Source: Bacteroidia bacterium (GTDB lineage Bacteria > Bacteroidota > Bacteroidia > B-17B0 > Aurantibacillaceae). From it: a stretch of 64,000 nt of DNA. Location: contig JAEUTO010000011.1 in assembly GCA_016787785.1 (NCBI GenBank), forward strand, positions 248,001-312,000, in the 5' to 3' direction. Under the pieces are notes generated by a model. That model made no database searches. It saw only the letters and a list, made by a program, of their open reading frames with translations, and was not told the origin of the DNA. The translations under genes were made by a program, and so were the position numbers. Below, piece after piece: positions 53,375-62,376 of the stretch; positions within the stretch are counted from its first letter, which is position 1, and every line of letters starts with the position of its first letter.

Positions 53375-54317
53375 AATACTTGTAACCGGAGGAGCCGGAA
53401 ATATTGGAAGTGCCTTAGTTGAAAAGCTGATAAGCGATCCGCATAATTTTGTTGTAATAATAGATAATCTATCTACCGGCTATCTCTCAAAACTGCCTTC
53501 TTCAAAACTTACCAATTGGAAATTCATAAAAGGTGATGTAAATCATTTGAACGACCTATCATCTGTTATGCTCTCATTTCATTTTGATTACGTTTTCCAC
53601 TTTGCCGCAGTTGTTGGTGTTATAAGAACACAAGAAAATCCTATTGATGTATTAAATGACATTGAAGGCATAAAGAACGTTTTAAATCTTTCCAAGAACA
53701 CTTCGGTAAAACACGTTTATTTTTCGTCAAGTTCAGAGGTATATGGCGAACCTGTTGAATTGCCTCAAAATGAATACAGCACACCTCTAAATTCCAGAGT
53801 GCCTTACGCGGTTGTAAAAAATGTTGGTGAATGTTTTTTTAGAAGTTATTGGCAATCATTTCATTTACCTTATACCATATTTCGCTTCTTTAATACGTAC
53901 GGCCCAAATCAAAGCACCGATTTTGTTGTATCACGTTTTCTATCTTCCGCTTTAAAAAATAAAGATATTACCATTTATGGCGATGGTCTTCAAACCCGCA
54001 CATTTACCTATGTTGATGACACTGTAAACGTTTGCGCAAAAATATTTGAAGAAAAACTGCTTATAAATGATGTGATCAATATTGGTAATCACGAATTAAT
54101 GACTGTTAAAGCTCTTGCAGAATTAACTATAAAATTAACAAATTCGTCCTCAAAAATAATTTACCTTCCGCCTTTAAAGGAAGGCGACATGACCAGGCGC
54201 CAGCCAGATAATACAAAAATGCGCGAGATCCTTAATAAGAATTTCGTAAGTATCGAAGAGGGAATCAAATTAATGATGGCAGACGAACGCTTTTTAAAAT
54301 CCACCGGCTTAAAATAA
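53355..54317 (+). CDS. NAD-dependent epimerase/dehydratase (SDR family)
   Basis: 320 residues, extended short-chain dehydrogenase. NAD motif TGGAGNIGSALVEKL (about 11-25), catalytic region SSSSEVYGE and PYAVVKNVGE (Tyr and Lys of the YxxxK motif), then GDGLQTRTFTYVDDTV, typical of UDP-glucuronate/UDP-glucose epimerases. It supplies a nucleotide sugar for the cluster; exact substrate cannot be read from the sequence. It overlaps the upstream glycosyltransferase gene. Confidence 0.85.
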   Translation: MNSIKNKILVTGGAGNIGSALVEKLISDPHNFVVIIDNLSTGYLSKLPSSKLTNWKFIKGDVNHLNDLSSVMLSFHFDYVFHFAAVVGVIRTQENPIDVLNDIEGIKNVLNLSKNTSVKHVYFSSSSEVYGEPVELPQNEYSTPLNSRVPYAVVKNVGECFFRSYWQSFHLPYTIFRFFNTYGPNQSTDFVVSRFLSSALKNKDITIYGDGLQTRTFTYVDDTVNVCAKIFEEKLLINDVINIGNHELMTVKALAELTIKLTNSSSKIIYLPPLKEGDMTRRQPDNTKMREILNKNFVSIEEGIKLMMADERFLKSTGLK

Positions 54318-54321
54318 AATT

Positions 54322-56214
54322 ATGTGCGGTATAAACGGTTTTATATCCGATCTTCACGCTTCCGAACAAAGAAAAGAAATTGTTCGGAAAATGAATTTGT
54401 GTTTAAGTCATCGTGGGCCCGATAATGACGGAATATGGTCGGCTGACAACGTTGTTTTAGGCCACCGTCGCTTATCGATCATTGACCTTAGCGCTGAGGG
54501 GAACCAGCCTTTTTTTTCATCTGATAAGCGTTATGTGATCGTATACAATGGTGAGCTTTATAATTATAAAGAATTAAAACTAGAACTTCAACGCTCCTCA
54601 CACGGCTCAAACGATCAACCTTACTTTTTTAAAACAAACACCGATACAGAAGTTGTTCTTGCCGCCTTTATTCGTTACGGCACAAAATGTTTACAGTTAT
54701 TTAATGGCATGTATGCTTTTTCGATTTATGATACGGTAGAAAAAAAACTAACCATTGCAAGAGATCGGCTTGGTGTAAAACCGCTATACTACTATTATGG
54801 CGATGAGGGTTTTTTATTTTCAAGTGAAATAAGACCGATCATTCATTCAAACATAAAAACTTTTACATTAAATAAAGATGTTATTGCAGAGTATGCAATG
54901 TACCAAACGGTTTTTGCACCTAATACTATTGTTAAAGGCGTTAAAATGCTTTCGCCCGGCAATTATCTGGAATATCAAAATGGAAAAGCAAGTATTGCAG
55001 AATATTATACGTTAAATAAATTTTCTAATTCTCTTAACGAACTTTCCTATTCACAAACCTGCGCCAAAGTAAACGAATTGCTTACTCATTCTGTACATCA
55101 GCGTTTGGTTGCAGACGTTCCGTTTGGCGCTTTTCTTTCAGGCGGAATTGACTCGAGTGCTATTGTTGGGTTAATGAGTAAAGTAAGTGCCGAAAAAATT
55201 CAAACCTTTAATGTTAGTTTTGATGAAAGCGAGTTCTCGGAATCAAAGTATGCAAAACTCATCGCAAAAAAATTTAATACGCAACACCACGAAATAAAAT
55301 TAACGCCCCAAGATTTTCTAACACAATTACCCGAAGCCTTGTCCGCAATGGATCATCCAAGTGGTGACGGGCCGAATACATATGTTGTATCAAAAGCAAC
55401 CAAAAAAGCAGGCATTACCATGGCTTTAAGTGGCATTGGCGGCGATGAACTTTTTGCCGGCTACGCTGTTTTTAAAAGAATGGCTGATCTACAAAAAAAA
55501 TCATGGATAAACGCTTTCCCTTCATTTAGCAGAAAGCTTGCGGGATACGTAATACAAAAAAATAAAAAAACAATTGCCGGAAATAAAATTGAAGAACTGT
55601 TAAGTCAGGAAAAAATAAATTTTAACTCCGTTTATCCTTTAAGCAGAAGCGTGTTTACAGTAAAAGAGCTTTCCAAATTTTTAATGGTGGAGGACCCCTT
55701 CAAGCACATAAATAAAATTGTATCAAACGTACCCCAAATAAAAGACCATTTATTGAGCTCCGTTTCTATAAGTGAGATAAATACATATTTACAAAATGTG
55801 TTGTTGCGCGATGCGGATCAAATGAGTATGGCCGTTGCACTGGAAGTAAGGGAACCTTTTTTAGATTACAAATTAGTTGATTTTGTTTTAGGAGTAGAGG
55901 ATGAAAAAAAATACCCACACACGCCAAAAAAATTATTGATAGATAGTCTTGGCGATCTTTTACCCGGTGAAGTTGTGAACCGACCAAAAATGGGTTTTAC
56001 ATTGCCGTGGCAAGTCTGGCTAAAAACGGATCTCAAATCTTTTTGTGAAAAGAACATTACAGAGTTTTCAAATTATGATATTTTTAATAAACAAGAGGTT
56101 CAGAATTTGTGGCAGCGATTTTTAGATAACGATAAAAGGGTTACGTGGAGCAGGATCTGGCACCTAGTAGTTTTAAATAATTGGATAAAAGAAAATAATA
56201 TTTCAGTATCATAA
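54322..56214 (+). CDS. asnB: Asparagine synthetase-like amidotransferase (AsnB family)
   Basis: 630 residues. N-terminal glutamine amidohydrolase domain with the catalytic Cys2 (MCGINGFI) and YNGELYNYKEL; the C-terminal ATP-pyrophosphatase domain has the P-loop FLSGGIDSSAIVGLMS and SGIGGDELFAGY. Family members make asparagine, but those within polysaccharide loci often amidate uronic acid residues. The context between an epimerase and a glycosyltransferase favours the second role, as an inference. Four bases after the epimerase gene. Confidence 0.88.
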   Translation: MCGINGFISDLHASEQRKEIVRKMNLCLSHRGPDNDGIWSADNVVLGHRRLSIIDLSAEGNQPFFSSDKRYVIVYNGELYNYKELKLELQRSSHGSNDQPYFFKTNTDTEVVLAAFIRYGTKCLQLFNGMYAFSIYDTVEKKLTIARDRLGVKPLYYYYGDEGFLFSSEIRPIIHSNIKTFTLNKDVIAEYAMYQTVFAPNTIVKGVKMLSPGNYLEYQNGKASIAEYYTLNKFSNSLNELSYSQTCAKVNELLTHSVHQRLVADVPFGAFLSGGIDSSAIVGLMSKVSAEKIQTFNVSFDESEFSESKYAKLIAKKFNTQHHEIKLTPQDFLTQLPEALSAMDHPSGDGPNTYVVSKATKKAGITMALSGIGGDELFAGYAVFKRMADLQKKSWINAFPSFSRKLAGYVIQKNKKTIAGNKIEELLSQEKINFNSVYPLSRSVFTVKELSKFLMVEDPFKHINKIVSNVPQIKDHLLSSVSISEINTYLQNVLLRDADQMSMAVALEVREPFLDYKLVDFVLGVEDEKKYPHTPKKLLIDSLGDLLPGEVVNRPKMGFTLPWQVWLKTDLKSFCEKNITEFSNYDIFNKQEVQNLWQRFLDNDKRVTWSRIWHLVVLNNWIKENNISVS

Positions 56215-56216
56215 AT

Positions 56217-57371
56217 TTGAAAAAACCGAAAATAGTTGTTTTTATGCACTGGTATTTACCGGGAACCAAAGCCGGTGGGCCTGTTCGTTCAGTATTTTCT
56301 CTTGTTAGTTTATTAAAGAACTATTTTGATTTTTATATCGTTAGCTCTAACACCGACCTTGGTAGCAACACAGAATATGCGGGAATAACGCCTAATACGC
56401 TTTTTACAAAGAACGAGGTAAATTATTACTACTTTAATAATACACATCTTACTGCTGACAACGTTTTGGCTTTATTAAAACAAATTGACCCTGCTCTTAT
56501 CTATTTAAATAGTTTTTGGTCGTTTACTTTTTCAATAAATATTATTCGTTTAAAAAATAAAAAATTAATTTCCGCTCCCATCTTGTTAGCTCCAAGAGGT
56601 ATGCTAAGTAAAGGCGCATTAAGCTTAAAATCGTTTAAAAAGAATTTTTTTATTATGTCTGCCAGGCTTTTTGGTTGGTATAAAAATGTCCACTTTCACG
56701 CTACCAATCAACAAGAAGAACAAGATATTAAAGCGTGTTTTCGTTCTGCAGAAATTACAATTGCCTCCAATTTAAATTCAGGAACACTTATTAAAAATAC
56801 CACTTTAAAAACTCCGGGCCAACTAGATCTGTTTTTTTTATCCCGCATTTCTGAAGTAAAAAATTTACATTTTGCTTTAGAACTTTTAAAAGAAATTACT
56901 TCTGATATTTCAATTAATTATCATATTTATGGTAATCTTGAAGACCTGGATTATTGGCACCGTTGCAATGAGATCATTAAAAAACTACCAAAAAACGTAA
57001 CTGTTGCTTACAAAGGAGAACTTCCGTTTAACGAAGTGCAAACTACAATTTCAAAATACCATGCTTTATTATTACCAACCCTAAACGAAAATTTTGGTCA
57101 CTCAATTGTTGAAAGTCTTTTAACAGGATGTCCGGTTGTTATCAGCGACCAAACACCATGGAATGATCTTGAGAAAAACAATGCCGGTTATGCAATCGCG
57201 CTTGAGAATAAACAAAAGTTTGTTGAAGCTATTATTAATTTAGCAAAATTGAATCAGGCCGAATTTTCTCAAAAAAGCAATGCATCAAATAGCTATATTA
57301 GCAATAAAATTGAAGTGGATAAAAGTATAAACCTTTACAAAAATTTATTTAATGGATTCACCAAAAATTGA
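56217..57371 (+). CDS. Glycosyltransferase, GT4-like
   Basis: 384 residues from a TTG start at 56217, two bases after the asnB stop. N-terminal VVFMHWYLPGTKAGGPVRSVFSLVSLL is typical of this glycosyltransferase group (acceptor loop GGP), followed by LLAPRGMLSKGALSLKSFKK. C-terminal donor half: FLSRISEVKNLHFALEL and NENFGHSIVESLLTGCPVVISDQTPWNDLE. This type often precedes a WcaF-like acetyltransferase, as it does here, with a 20-base overlap. Confidence 0.87.
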   Translation: MKKPKIVVFMHWYLPGTKAGGPVRSVFSLVSLLKNYFDFYIVSSNTDLGSNTEYAGITPNTLFTKNEVNYYYFNNTHLTADNVLALLKQIDPALIYLNSFWSFTFSINIIRLKNKKLISAPILLAPRGMLSKGALSLKSFKKNFFIMSARLFGWYKNVHFHATNQQEEQDIKACFRSAEITIASNLNSGTLIKNTTLKTPGQLDLFFLSRISEVKNLHFALELLKEITSDISINYHIYGNLEDLDYWHRCNEIIKKLPKNVTVAYKGELPFNEVQTTISKYHALLLPTLNENFGHSIVESLLTGCPVVISDQTPWNDLEKNNAGYAIALENKQKFVEAIINLAKLNQAEFSQKSNASNSYISNKIEVDKSINLYKNLFNGFTKN

Positions 57372-57918
57372 TCTTTCTACTTTTGACAATGATTGGTACA
57401 AGCCGGGGCAACCTTTAGTTGTAAGGGCTTTGTGGTATTTTATTAATTACGTATTCTTTAAATCTGCTTTTCCTTTTTACGGGCCAAAACGTGTTTTGTT
57501 ACGTTTATTCGGCGCTAAAGTCGGTAAAGGTGTTATTATTAAACCGCATGTATCCATTAAATATCCATGGCATTTAGTTGTTGGTAACCACGTTTGGATC
57601 GGCGAGCTGGCCTGGATTGATAATCTTGCTAAAGTAACACTTAAAGATCACTCCTGCATTTCGCAAGGTGCCATGTTACTTTGTGGTAATCACAATTATA
57701 AACGCAGTACTTTTGATCTGCTTGTTGGCGAAATAACTTTAGAAGAGGGTGCCTGGGCGGGTGCAAAAACAGTTGTTTGTCCTGGAGTTAGATTAGGTAG
57801 CCATAGCTTACTAACGGTTGGCAGTATTGCTACGGCTTCTTTAGAAGCGAATTGGATCTACCAGGGTAATCCTGCAAAAAAATTAAAGATACGTGAATTC
57901 AAAGCGCCTAAAAGTTAA
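57352..57918 (+). CDS. WcaF-type polysaccharide O-acetyltransferase
   Basis: 188 residues of the hexapeptide-repeat acetyltransferase family. The WcaF-like start KPGQPLVVRALWYFINYVFFKS is followed by the beta-helix (GKGVIIKPHVSIKYPWHLVVGNHVWIGELAWIDNL), catalytic region CGNHNYKRSTFDLL and EEGAWAGAKTVVCPGVRLG, and NWIYQGNPAKKLKIR at the end. Acetyl-CoA is the expected donor. Last gene of the polysaccharide operon; its TAA overlaps the stop of the rel gene tail to tail. Confidence 0.9.
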   Translation: MDSPKIDLSTFDNDWYKPGQPLVVRALWYFINYVFFKSAFPFYGPKRVLLRLFGAKVGKGVIIKPHVSIKYPWHLVVGNHVWIGELAWIDNLAKVTLKDHSCISQGAMLLCGNHNYKRSTFDLLVGEITLEEGAWAGAKTVVCPGVRLGSHSLLTVGSIATASLEANWIYQGNPAKKLKIREFKAPKS

Positions 57919-60116
57919 TTCTTTTCGTCTATACGATCGACCTTAGTTACACCCTTCACTTTTTTAAGCACATCCATTAAATGATTTAAGTGTTTTGTAT
58001 CGTGAACATAGATCATAATAGTTCCTTCAAAAAGGCCATCGTCAGTATCAAATTTAATAGAACGCATGTTGACGTTGTTCTCGCTTGAAATTATTTTAGT
58101 GATGTTATTTACTAAGCCTAATTCATCTGTACCAATAATTTTAATTCCTGCAAGGAAGGAGATCATCTGATCATTTAACCATTTAGCTTTTACTACGCGA
58201 TAAGCGTAATTCGAAAGTAGTTTAATGGCATTCGGACAGTTAACCCTATGAATTTTTATCCCCTCGGCAACTGTAATAAAACCAAAAACGTCATCGCCCG
58301 GAATTGGGTTACAACAGGGAGAAAGTTTATAATCCAGTTTCTGCATGTCGTCTCCAATAACCAGCATGTCGCTACTTCCACGCGCATTTGTAACTAACTG
58401 CTCAATTTTTGGAGTAGCGGTTTTTCTGCTTGGTTTTACAGGATTATTCTTATAGCGGATGTACTCTTTAATTTCTTTTATATCTACATTTCCCAAAGCT
58501 GCGCGGTAAAATAATTCCTGCGAAGAGGGTATCTTTAAGAATTGGCAAAAATCATTTACATTTTGTAAAGTAAAATCCAACTTGTTCTTGTAGAACTTTC
58601 GTTCCATAATTTCACGGCCCTCTTCTGCTGTTTTTTTGCGCTGCTCTTTTAAACTACTTTTAATTTTAGATTTTGCTTTGGCTGTAATTACATAGCCAAG
58701 CCAATCTTCTTTTGGTGTTTGTTTATTGCTGGTAAGGATCTCTACCTGATCGCCACTTTTTAATTCGTAGCTTAAAGGAACCAGTTTAAAATTTACTTTT
58801 GCGCCAATACATTGCTCGCCCACTTTGGTGTGTATTTCAAATGCAAAATCCAAAGCTGTTGCTCCAACGGGCAAGGTTTTCATGTCGCCTTTTGGAGTAA
58901 ATGCAAATAATTCGTCGCTGAATAAATTCAGCTTAAAATCATCCATAAATTCCAGCGCATTTGGATCTGGATTCTCTAACATCTCGCGAATACGCTGCAA
59001 CCAATTCTCTAAATTACTTTCTTTATCCGCCGCACTATCTTTATATTTCCAATGCGCTGCATAACCTTTTTCGGCTAATTCATCCATCCTAACAGTTCGG
59101 ATCTGTACCTCTACCCATTTACCCTCAGGACCCATTACAGTAGTGTGTAAACTTTCGTAACCATTACTTTTGGGGGTGCTGATCCAATCGCGCAATCGCT
59201 CGGGACTTGGATGGTAAAAATCTGTTATGATCGAATACACTTTCCAGCAATCGGATTTTTCTTGTTCTAATGGCGTATCAATAACAATGCGAATAGCGAA
59301 GAGATCGTAAATTTCTTCAAATGCAACCCCTTTTGTTTTTGTTTTATTGTAAATACTAAAAATAGACTTTGGTCTTCCAAAAATTTTAAATTGAAACCCT
59401 TGCTCTCCTAAAATTTCTTTCAACGGCTCAATAAATTTTTGCACAAACCGTTTTCGTTCAGGTTCTGTTTCCTGTAACTTCACGGCGATATCGTAATAAC
59501 CTTCTGCGTTGGTATATTTTAAGCCAAGGTCTTCAAGTTCTGTTTTAATATTGTTCAATCCCAAACGGTGTGCAAGAGGCGCGTATAAGAACAAGGTTTC
59601 GCTTGCGATCTTCATTTGTTTTTCGCGCTTCATATGCTCAAGTGTGCGCATATTGTGCAACCTGTCTGCCAGCTTAATTAAAATAACACGAATGTCCTCA
59701 CTCATAGTAAGGAGCACTTTTCTAAAATTCTCTGCCTGAATAGAAGACGTGTTATCAATTACACCTGAAATTTTTGTGAGTCCGTTTATGATCTGCGCTA
59801 CTTTTTCGCCAAACAAACCTTTTACATCTTCTAAAGTAAGGTCGGTGTCTTCAACGGTGTCATGTAACAAAGCGCAAACAATACCGGTAGCGCCCAATCC
59901 TATTTCTTCAGCACATATTTGTGCAACGGCAATAGGATGATAAATATAGGGTTCGCCGCTTTTGCGACGCATTTCTTTATGGGCTTCAACAGCAACTTCA
60001 AAAGCTTTACGGATCGTTTCTTTATCGCCTTTTTCGAGACGGCGTTTACAGGCCTTAATTAAAATTTTGTACCGGTTTAGAATTTCCTTACGCTCCGCTT
60101 CAAGATCAATTTTCAT
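57915..60116 (-). CDS. Bifunctional (p)ppGpp synthetase/hydrolase (Rel/SpoT)
   Basis: Makes and degrades the stringent-response alarmones. 733 residues. Domains in order: HD hydrolase (about 45-200) with YIYHPIAVA, LLHDTVEDTDLT and KLADRLHNMRTL intact; synthetase (about 240-380) with GRPKSIFSIYNK, STPKSNGYESLHTTV and VEVQIRT; TGS (about 395-455, FAFTPKGDMKTLPVGATALDFAFEIH); conserved-Cys region (SPCCNPIPGD); C-terminal ACT domain (IIGTDELGLVNNITKII). Both catalytic halves look active. Single gene, divergent from the methyltransferase gene. Confidence 0.96.
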   Translation of the reverse strand: MKIDLEAERKEILNRYKILIKACKRRLEKGDKETIRKAFEVAVEAHKEMRRKSGEPYIYHPIAVAQICAEEIGLGATGIVCALLHDTVEDTDLTLEDVKGLFGEKVAQIINGLTKISGVIDNTSSIQAENFRKVLLTMSEDIRVILIKLADRLHNMRTLEHMKREKQMKIASETLFLYAPLAHRLGLNNIKTELEDLGLKYTNAEGYYDIAVKLQETEPERKRFVQKFIEPLKEILGEQGFQFKIFGRPKSIFSIYNKTKTKGVAFEEIYDLFAIRIVIDTPLEQEKSDCWKVYSIITDFYHPSPERLRDWISTPKSNGYESLHTTVMGPEGKWVEVQIRTVRMDELAEKGYAAHWKYKDSAADKESNLENWLQRIREMLENPDPNALEFMDDFKLNLFSDELFAFTPKGDMKTLPVGATALDFAFEIHTKVGEQCIGAKVNFKLVPLSYELKSGDQVEILTSNKQTPKEDWLGYVITAKAKSKIKSSLKEQRKKTAEEGREIMERKFYKNKLDFTLQNVNDFCQFLKIPSSQELFYRAALGNVDIKEIKEYIRYKNNPVKPSRKTATPKIEQLVTNARGSSDMLVIGDDMQKLDYKLSPCCNPIPGDDVFGFITVAEGIKIHRVNCPNAIKLLSNYAYRVVKAKWLNDQMISFLAGIKIIGTDELGLVNNITKIISSENNVNMRSIKFDTDDGLFEGTIMIYVHDTKHLNHLMDVLKKVKGVTKVDRIDEKN

Positions 60117-60164
60117 ATGAACTATAATTTCATAATTTGTTTAGAAATATGTTTATGAAGGTAT

Positions 60165-60172
60165 TAATTTTG
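60165..60172 (+). promoter_or_regulatory. Putative -7 box of the methyltransferase gene
   Basis: TAATTTTG matches TAnnTTTG and would start transcription near 60178, 17 bases before the TTG start at 60195. The nearest TTTG upstream (60136-60139) is 25 bases away, longer than the 19 seen at the better promoters, so support is limited. Confidence 0.35.
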
Positions 60173-60194
60173 CGTAACATTAAAAAGCATTTCA

Positions 60195-60836
60195 TTGAAA
60201 GTTTTTTTATATATCTATTATTTTTTTCGCTCTGCTTTTTTGCGTGGCTTTACCAATACTATCAGGCTTATCAGGGCAGAGGGCATAAATGAAAAAAAAT
60301 ATGGTATTGCAACGGCGTCTATTAAAAAAAGCAACTCTACAGAGTTTTTTCATTATCAGGGCGCTGGCTACCTTGTGTTATTCAGGATCTTTGAGCAAAT
60401 AAGGCCCCATACAAAAAACTTCTGTTTTATGGACATTGGTTGTGGCAAAGGGCGGCCGGTTTTTGTTGCAGAATCGTTTGGTTACGAAAATTTGAAGGGA
60501 ATTGATCTTGATGAAGAATTGGTCGCAACTGCTAATTCTAATTTAAAAAGTTATTCGTTAAAGAGAAAGGCATCAAACATTCAATTTATTCACGCAAATG
60601 CTTTGGAATATAAATACGAAAACCAGCCAACGCTCTATTTCTTATTTAATCCCTTTAATGAAGAAGTATTAAAAAAAGTTTTGCAAAGGATAATTAATTC
60701 GACCTCATCTGAAACCTGGTTTGTGTATATGAACCCAAAATATTTGGAAGCATTTACGGTTGATAAATTTGATCTAGTAAAAGAATTAAAAACGAAAAGG
60801 TATTTAGAAGCTATTGTTTATAGAATAAAACGTTAA
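60195..60836 (+). CDS. Class I SAM-dependent methyltransferase
   Basis: 213 residues from a TTG start. After a hydrophobic and basic N-terminal helix (YIYYFFRSAFLRGF) comes the Rossmann methyltransferase core: FMDIGCGKGRPVFVAESFG (SAM motif I, about 76-94), GIDLDEELVATANSNL (acidic residue after strand 2), NIQFIHANALEYKYE and YFLFNPFNEEVLKKVL (motif IV). The substrate is unknown. It converges with the sensor kinase gene, with two bases between the stops. Confidence 0.82.
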   Translation: MKVFLYIYYFFRSAFLRGFTNTIRLIRAEGINEKKYGIATASIKKSNSTEFFHYQGAGYLVLFRIFEQIRPHTKNFCFMDIGCGKGRPVFVAESFGYENLKGIDLDEELVATANSNLKSYSLKRKASNIQFIHANALEYKYENQPTLYFLFNPFNEEVLKKVLQRIINSTSSETWFVYMNPKYLEAFTVDKFDLVKELKTKRYLEAIVYRIKR

Positions 60837-60838
60837 CA

Positions 60839-62344
60839 CTACTCTCTTTTTAGCGCGATCCTAAATGTGGTGCCTTTGTTGATCTCGCTTTTTAGAACAA
60901 CTATTTTTCCGTTATGATAGATCTCAATAATTCTCTTACACAAACTTAATCCTAAACCCCACCCTCTTTGCTTTGAAGTATAACCTGGTTCAAAAACAGT
61001 TTTAAATTTTGATTTTGGAATTCCCTTTCCCGTATCAGAAATATCAACGAACAAACCTTCCGGCACATCTATCAATGCAACTTCTATGTCGCCTTTGCCT
61101 TCCATAGCATCTATCGCGTTTTTACAAATATTTTCTATTACCCATTCAAAAAGTGGAACGCATAAATGCACTTGTAAATGTTCTTCAGGCAATTTTAAAG
61201 TGTAGTTAGTGTTTTTAGATGTACGGTTCTTTAAATATTCTATCGCATCAATTAAAACCTGGTTAATGTCTGAAGGAACTAAAGTAGGTTGTGAACCAAT
61301 TTTACTAAACCGATCGGTAATCGTATTTAATCGTTTTACATCCTGCTGCATTTCATTAACAATCGCTTCGTCAACACCCATTGATCTTAAATGTTCGTTC
61401 CATGCCATTAACGATGAAAGCGGTGTGCCCAATTGATGCGCGGTTTCCTTGCTCATACCCACCCAAACCTGATCTTGTTCTGCTTTACGGGCTGTACTAA
61501 AAAGTATGTACGCGATCAGTAAAAACAAACCGATCACGCCAAATTGCACATAAGGATAATACTTTAATTGCGTTAATAATTCAGAAGGCGCATAAAAAAT
61601 ATAATCACTTGTCCCTTCTCCAAGATCAATTTGAATGGGCGTGTTCTCAGAAGACAAATCTGCGAGTTTATTCTGCAATTTTTCAGGAGTATTTACTTCT
61701 GAAGTGTCAATTTTCTTTCCGATAGCAATAATTACATCCTTGGTGTTATTTGTATAAATAACCGGTACTGCCGCAGAGTTGACAACCACCTCGGTAATAA
61801 AGGATTTTATTAAACTGTCAAACACCAATTTAATATCACTAAAGACGCGACTATCTTTATGATATAGTCTTTGTTTAATGCCTTTGTAAACATTTATCTC
61901 AACGGGTTGATACAGATCTTTCATGATCTGTAATTGCTCTTTTAAATAAACGGGGTCTTTTTCGCGCGCAGAGTCTAAATTTCTTGAGATCTGAATTTCG
62001 TCGTTCTCATCCGTTAAAATTACCGGAACAGATGTGTTTTCCTGCAAAACTTTTAAAACGAACGAAACGTCTTGCGCATCTGCACTTAATTGTTTTGTTG
62101 CTTCGGCATATAACTCCGCTTTTTTTCGTTCGCCTTCCTTTATTTTTTCAAATAGTTCGTTTGTAAATTTTACGAGATTAGCTTTCTTTTGAACGGCTTT
62201 TGCCCAAAGCTCTACTTTCTCTTTTTCATTAGTAGAGATGGTCTTAACCAAATTACGGGTGTACCATAACGACGCAATAATTATAACCAAAGCCGATGCG
62301 GCAAGGCCTAATTTCCAACGTTGTTTTTTGTTATAGATATTCAC
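60839..62344 (-). CDS. Sensor histidine kinase with duplicated periplasmic sensor
   Basis: 501 residues. Two membrane helices (about 12-28 and 267-283) flank a periplasmic region of about 235 residues. The kinase core follows: H-box KETAHQLGTPLSSLMAW with phospho-acceptor His303, N-box ENICKNAIDAM, G1 DISDTGKGIP and G2 RGWGLGLSLCKRI. The periplasmic part appears to be two similar modules (about 104-185 and 192-266), each with VPVI-T and P-E/Q-I motifs. No response regulator is adjacent, so it is an orphan. 32 bases after the AsmA-like gene. Confidence 0.9.
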   Translation of the reverse strand: MNIYNKKQRWKLGLAASALVIIIASLWYTRNLVKTISTNEKEKVELWAKAVQKKANLVKFTNELFEKIKEGERKKAELYAEATKQLSADAQDVSFVLKVLQENTSVPVILTDENDEIQISRNLDSAREKDPVYLKEQLQIMKDLYQPVEINVYKGIKQRLYHKDSRVFSDIKLVFDSLIKSFITEVVVNSAAVPVIYTNNTKDVIIAIGKKIDTSEVNTPEKLQNKLADLSSENTPIQIDLGEGTSDYIFYAPSELLTQLKYYPYVQFGVIGLFLLIAYILFSTARKAEQDQVWVGMSKETAHQLGTPLSSLMAWNEHLRSMGVDEAIVNEMQQDVKRLNTITDRFSKIGSQPTLVPSDINQVLIDAIEYLKNRTSKNTNYTLKLPEEHLQVHLCVPLFEWVIENICKNAIDAMEGKGDIEVALIDVPEGLFVDISDTGKGIPKSKFKTVFEPGYTSKQRGWGLGLSLCKRIIEIYHNGKIVVLKSEINKGTTFRIALKRE

Positions 62345-62376
62345 TCCTACAAAATAATTACTTAAAGATACGATTT

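Noticed and set aside
47824-57918. The polysaccharide cluster as a recently acquired island
   Set aside because: No integrase, tRNA target, direct repeats or insertion sequence border it, and base composition looks like the neighbouring genes by eye.
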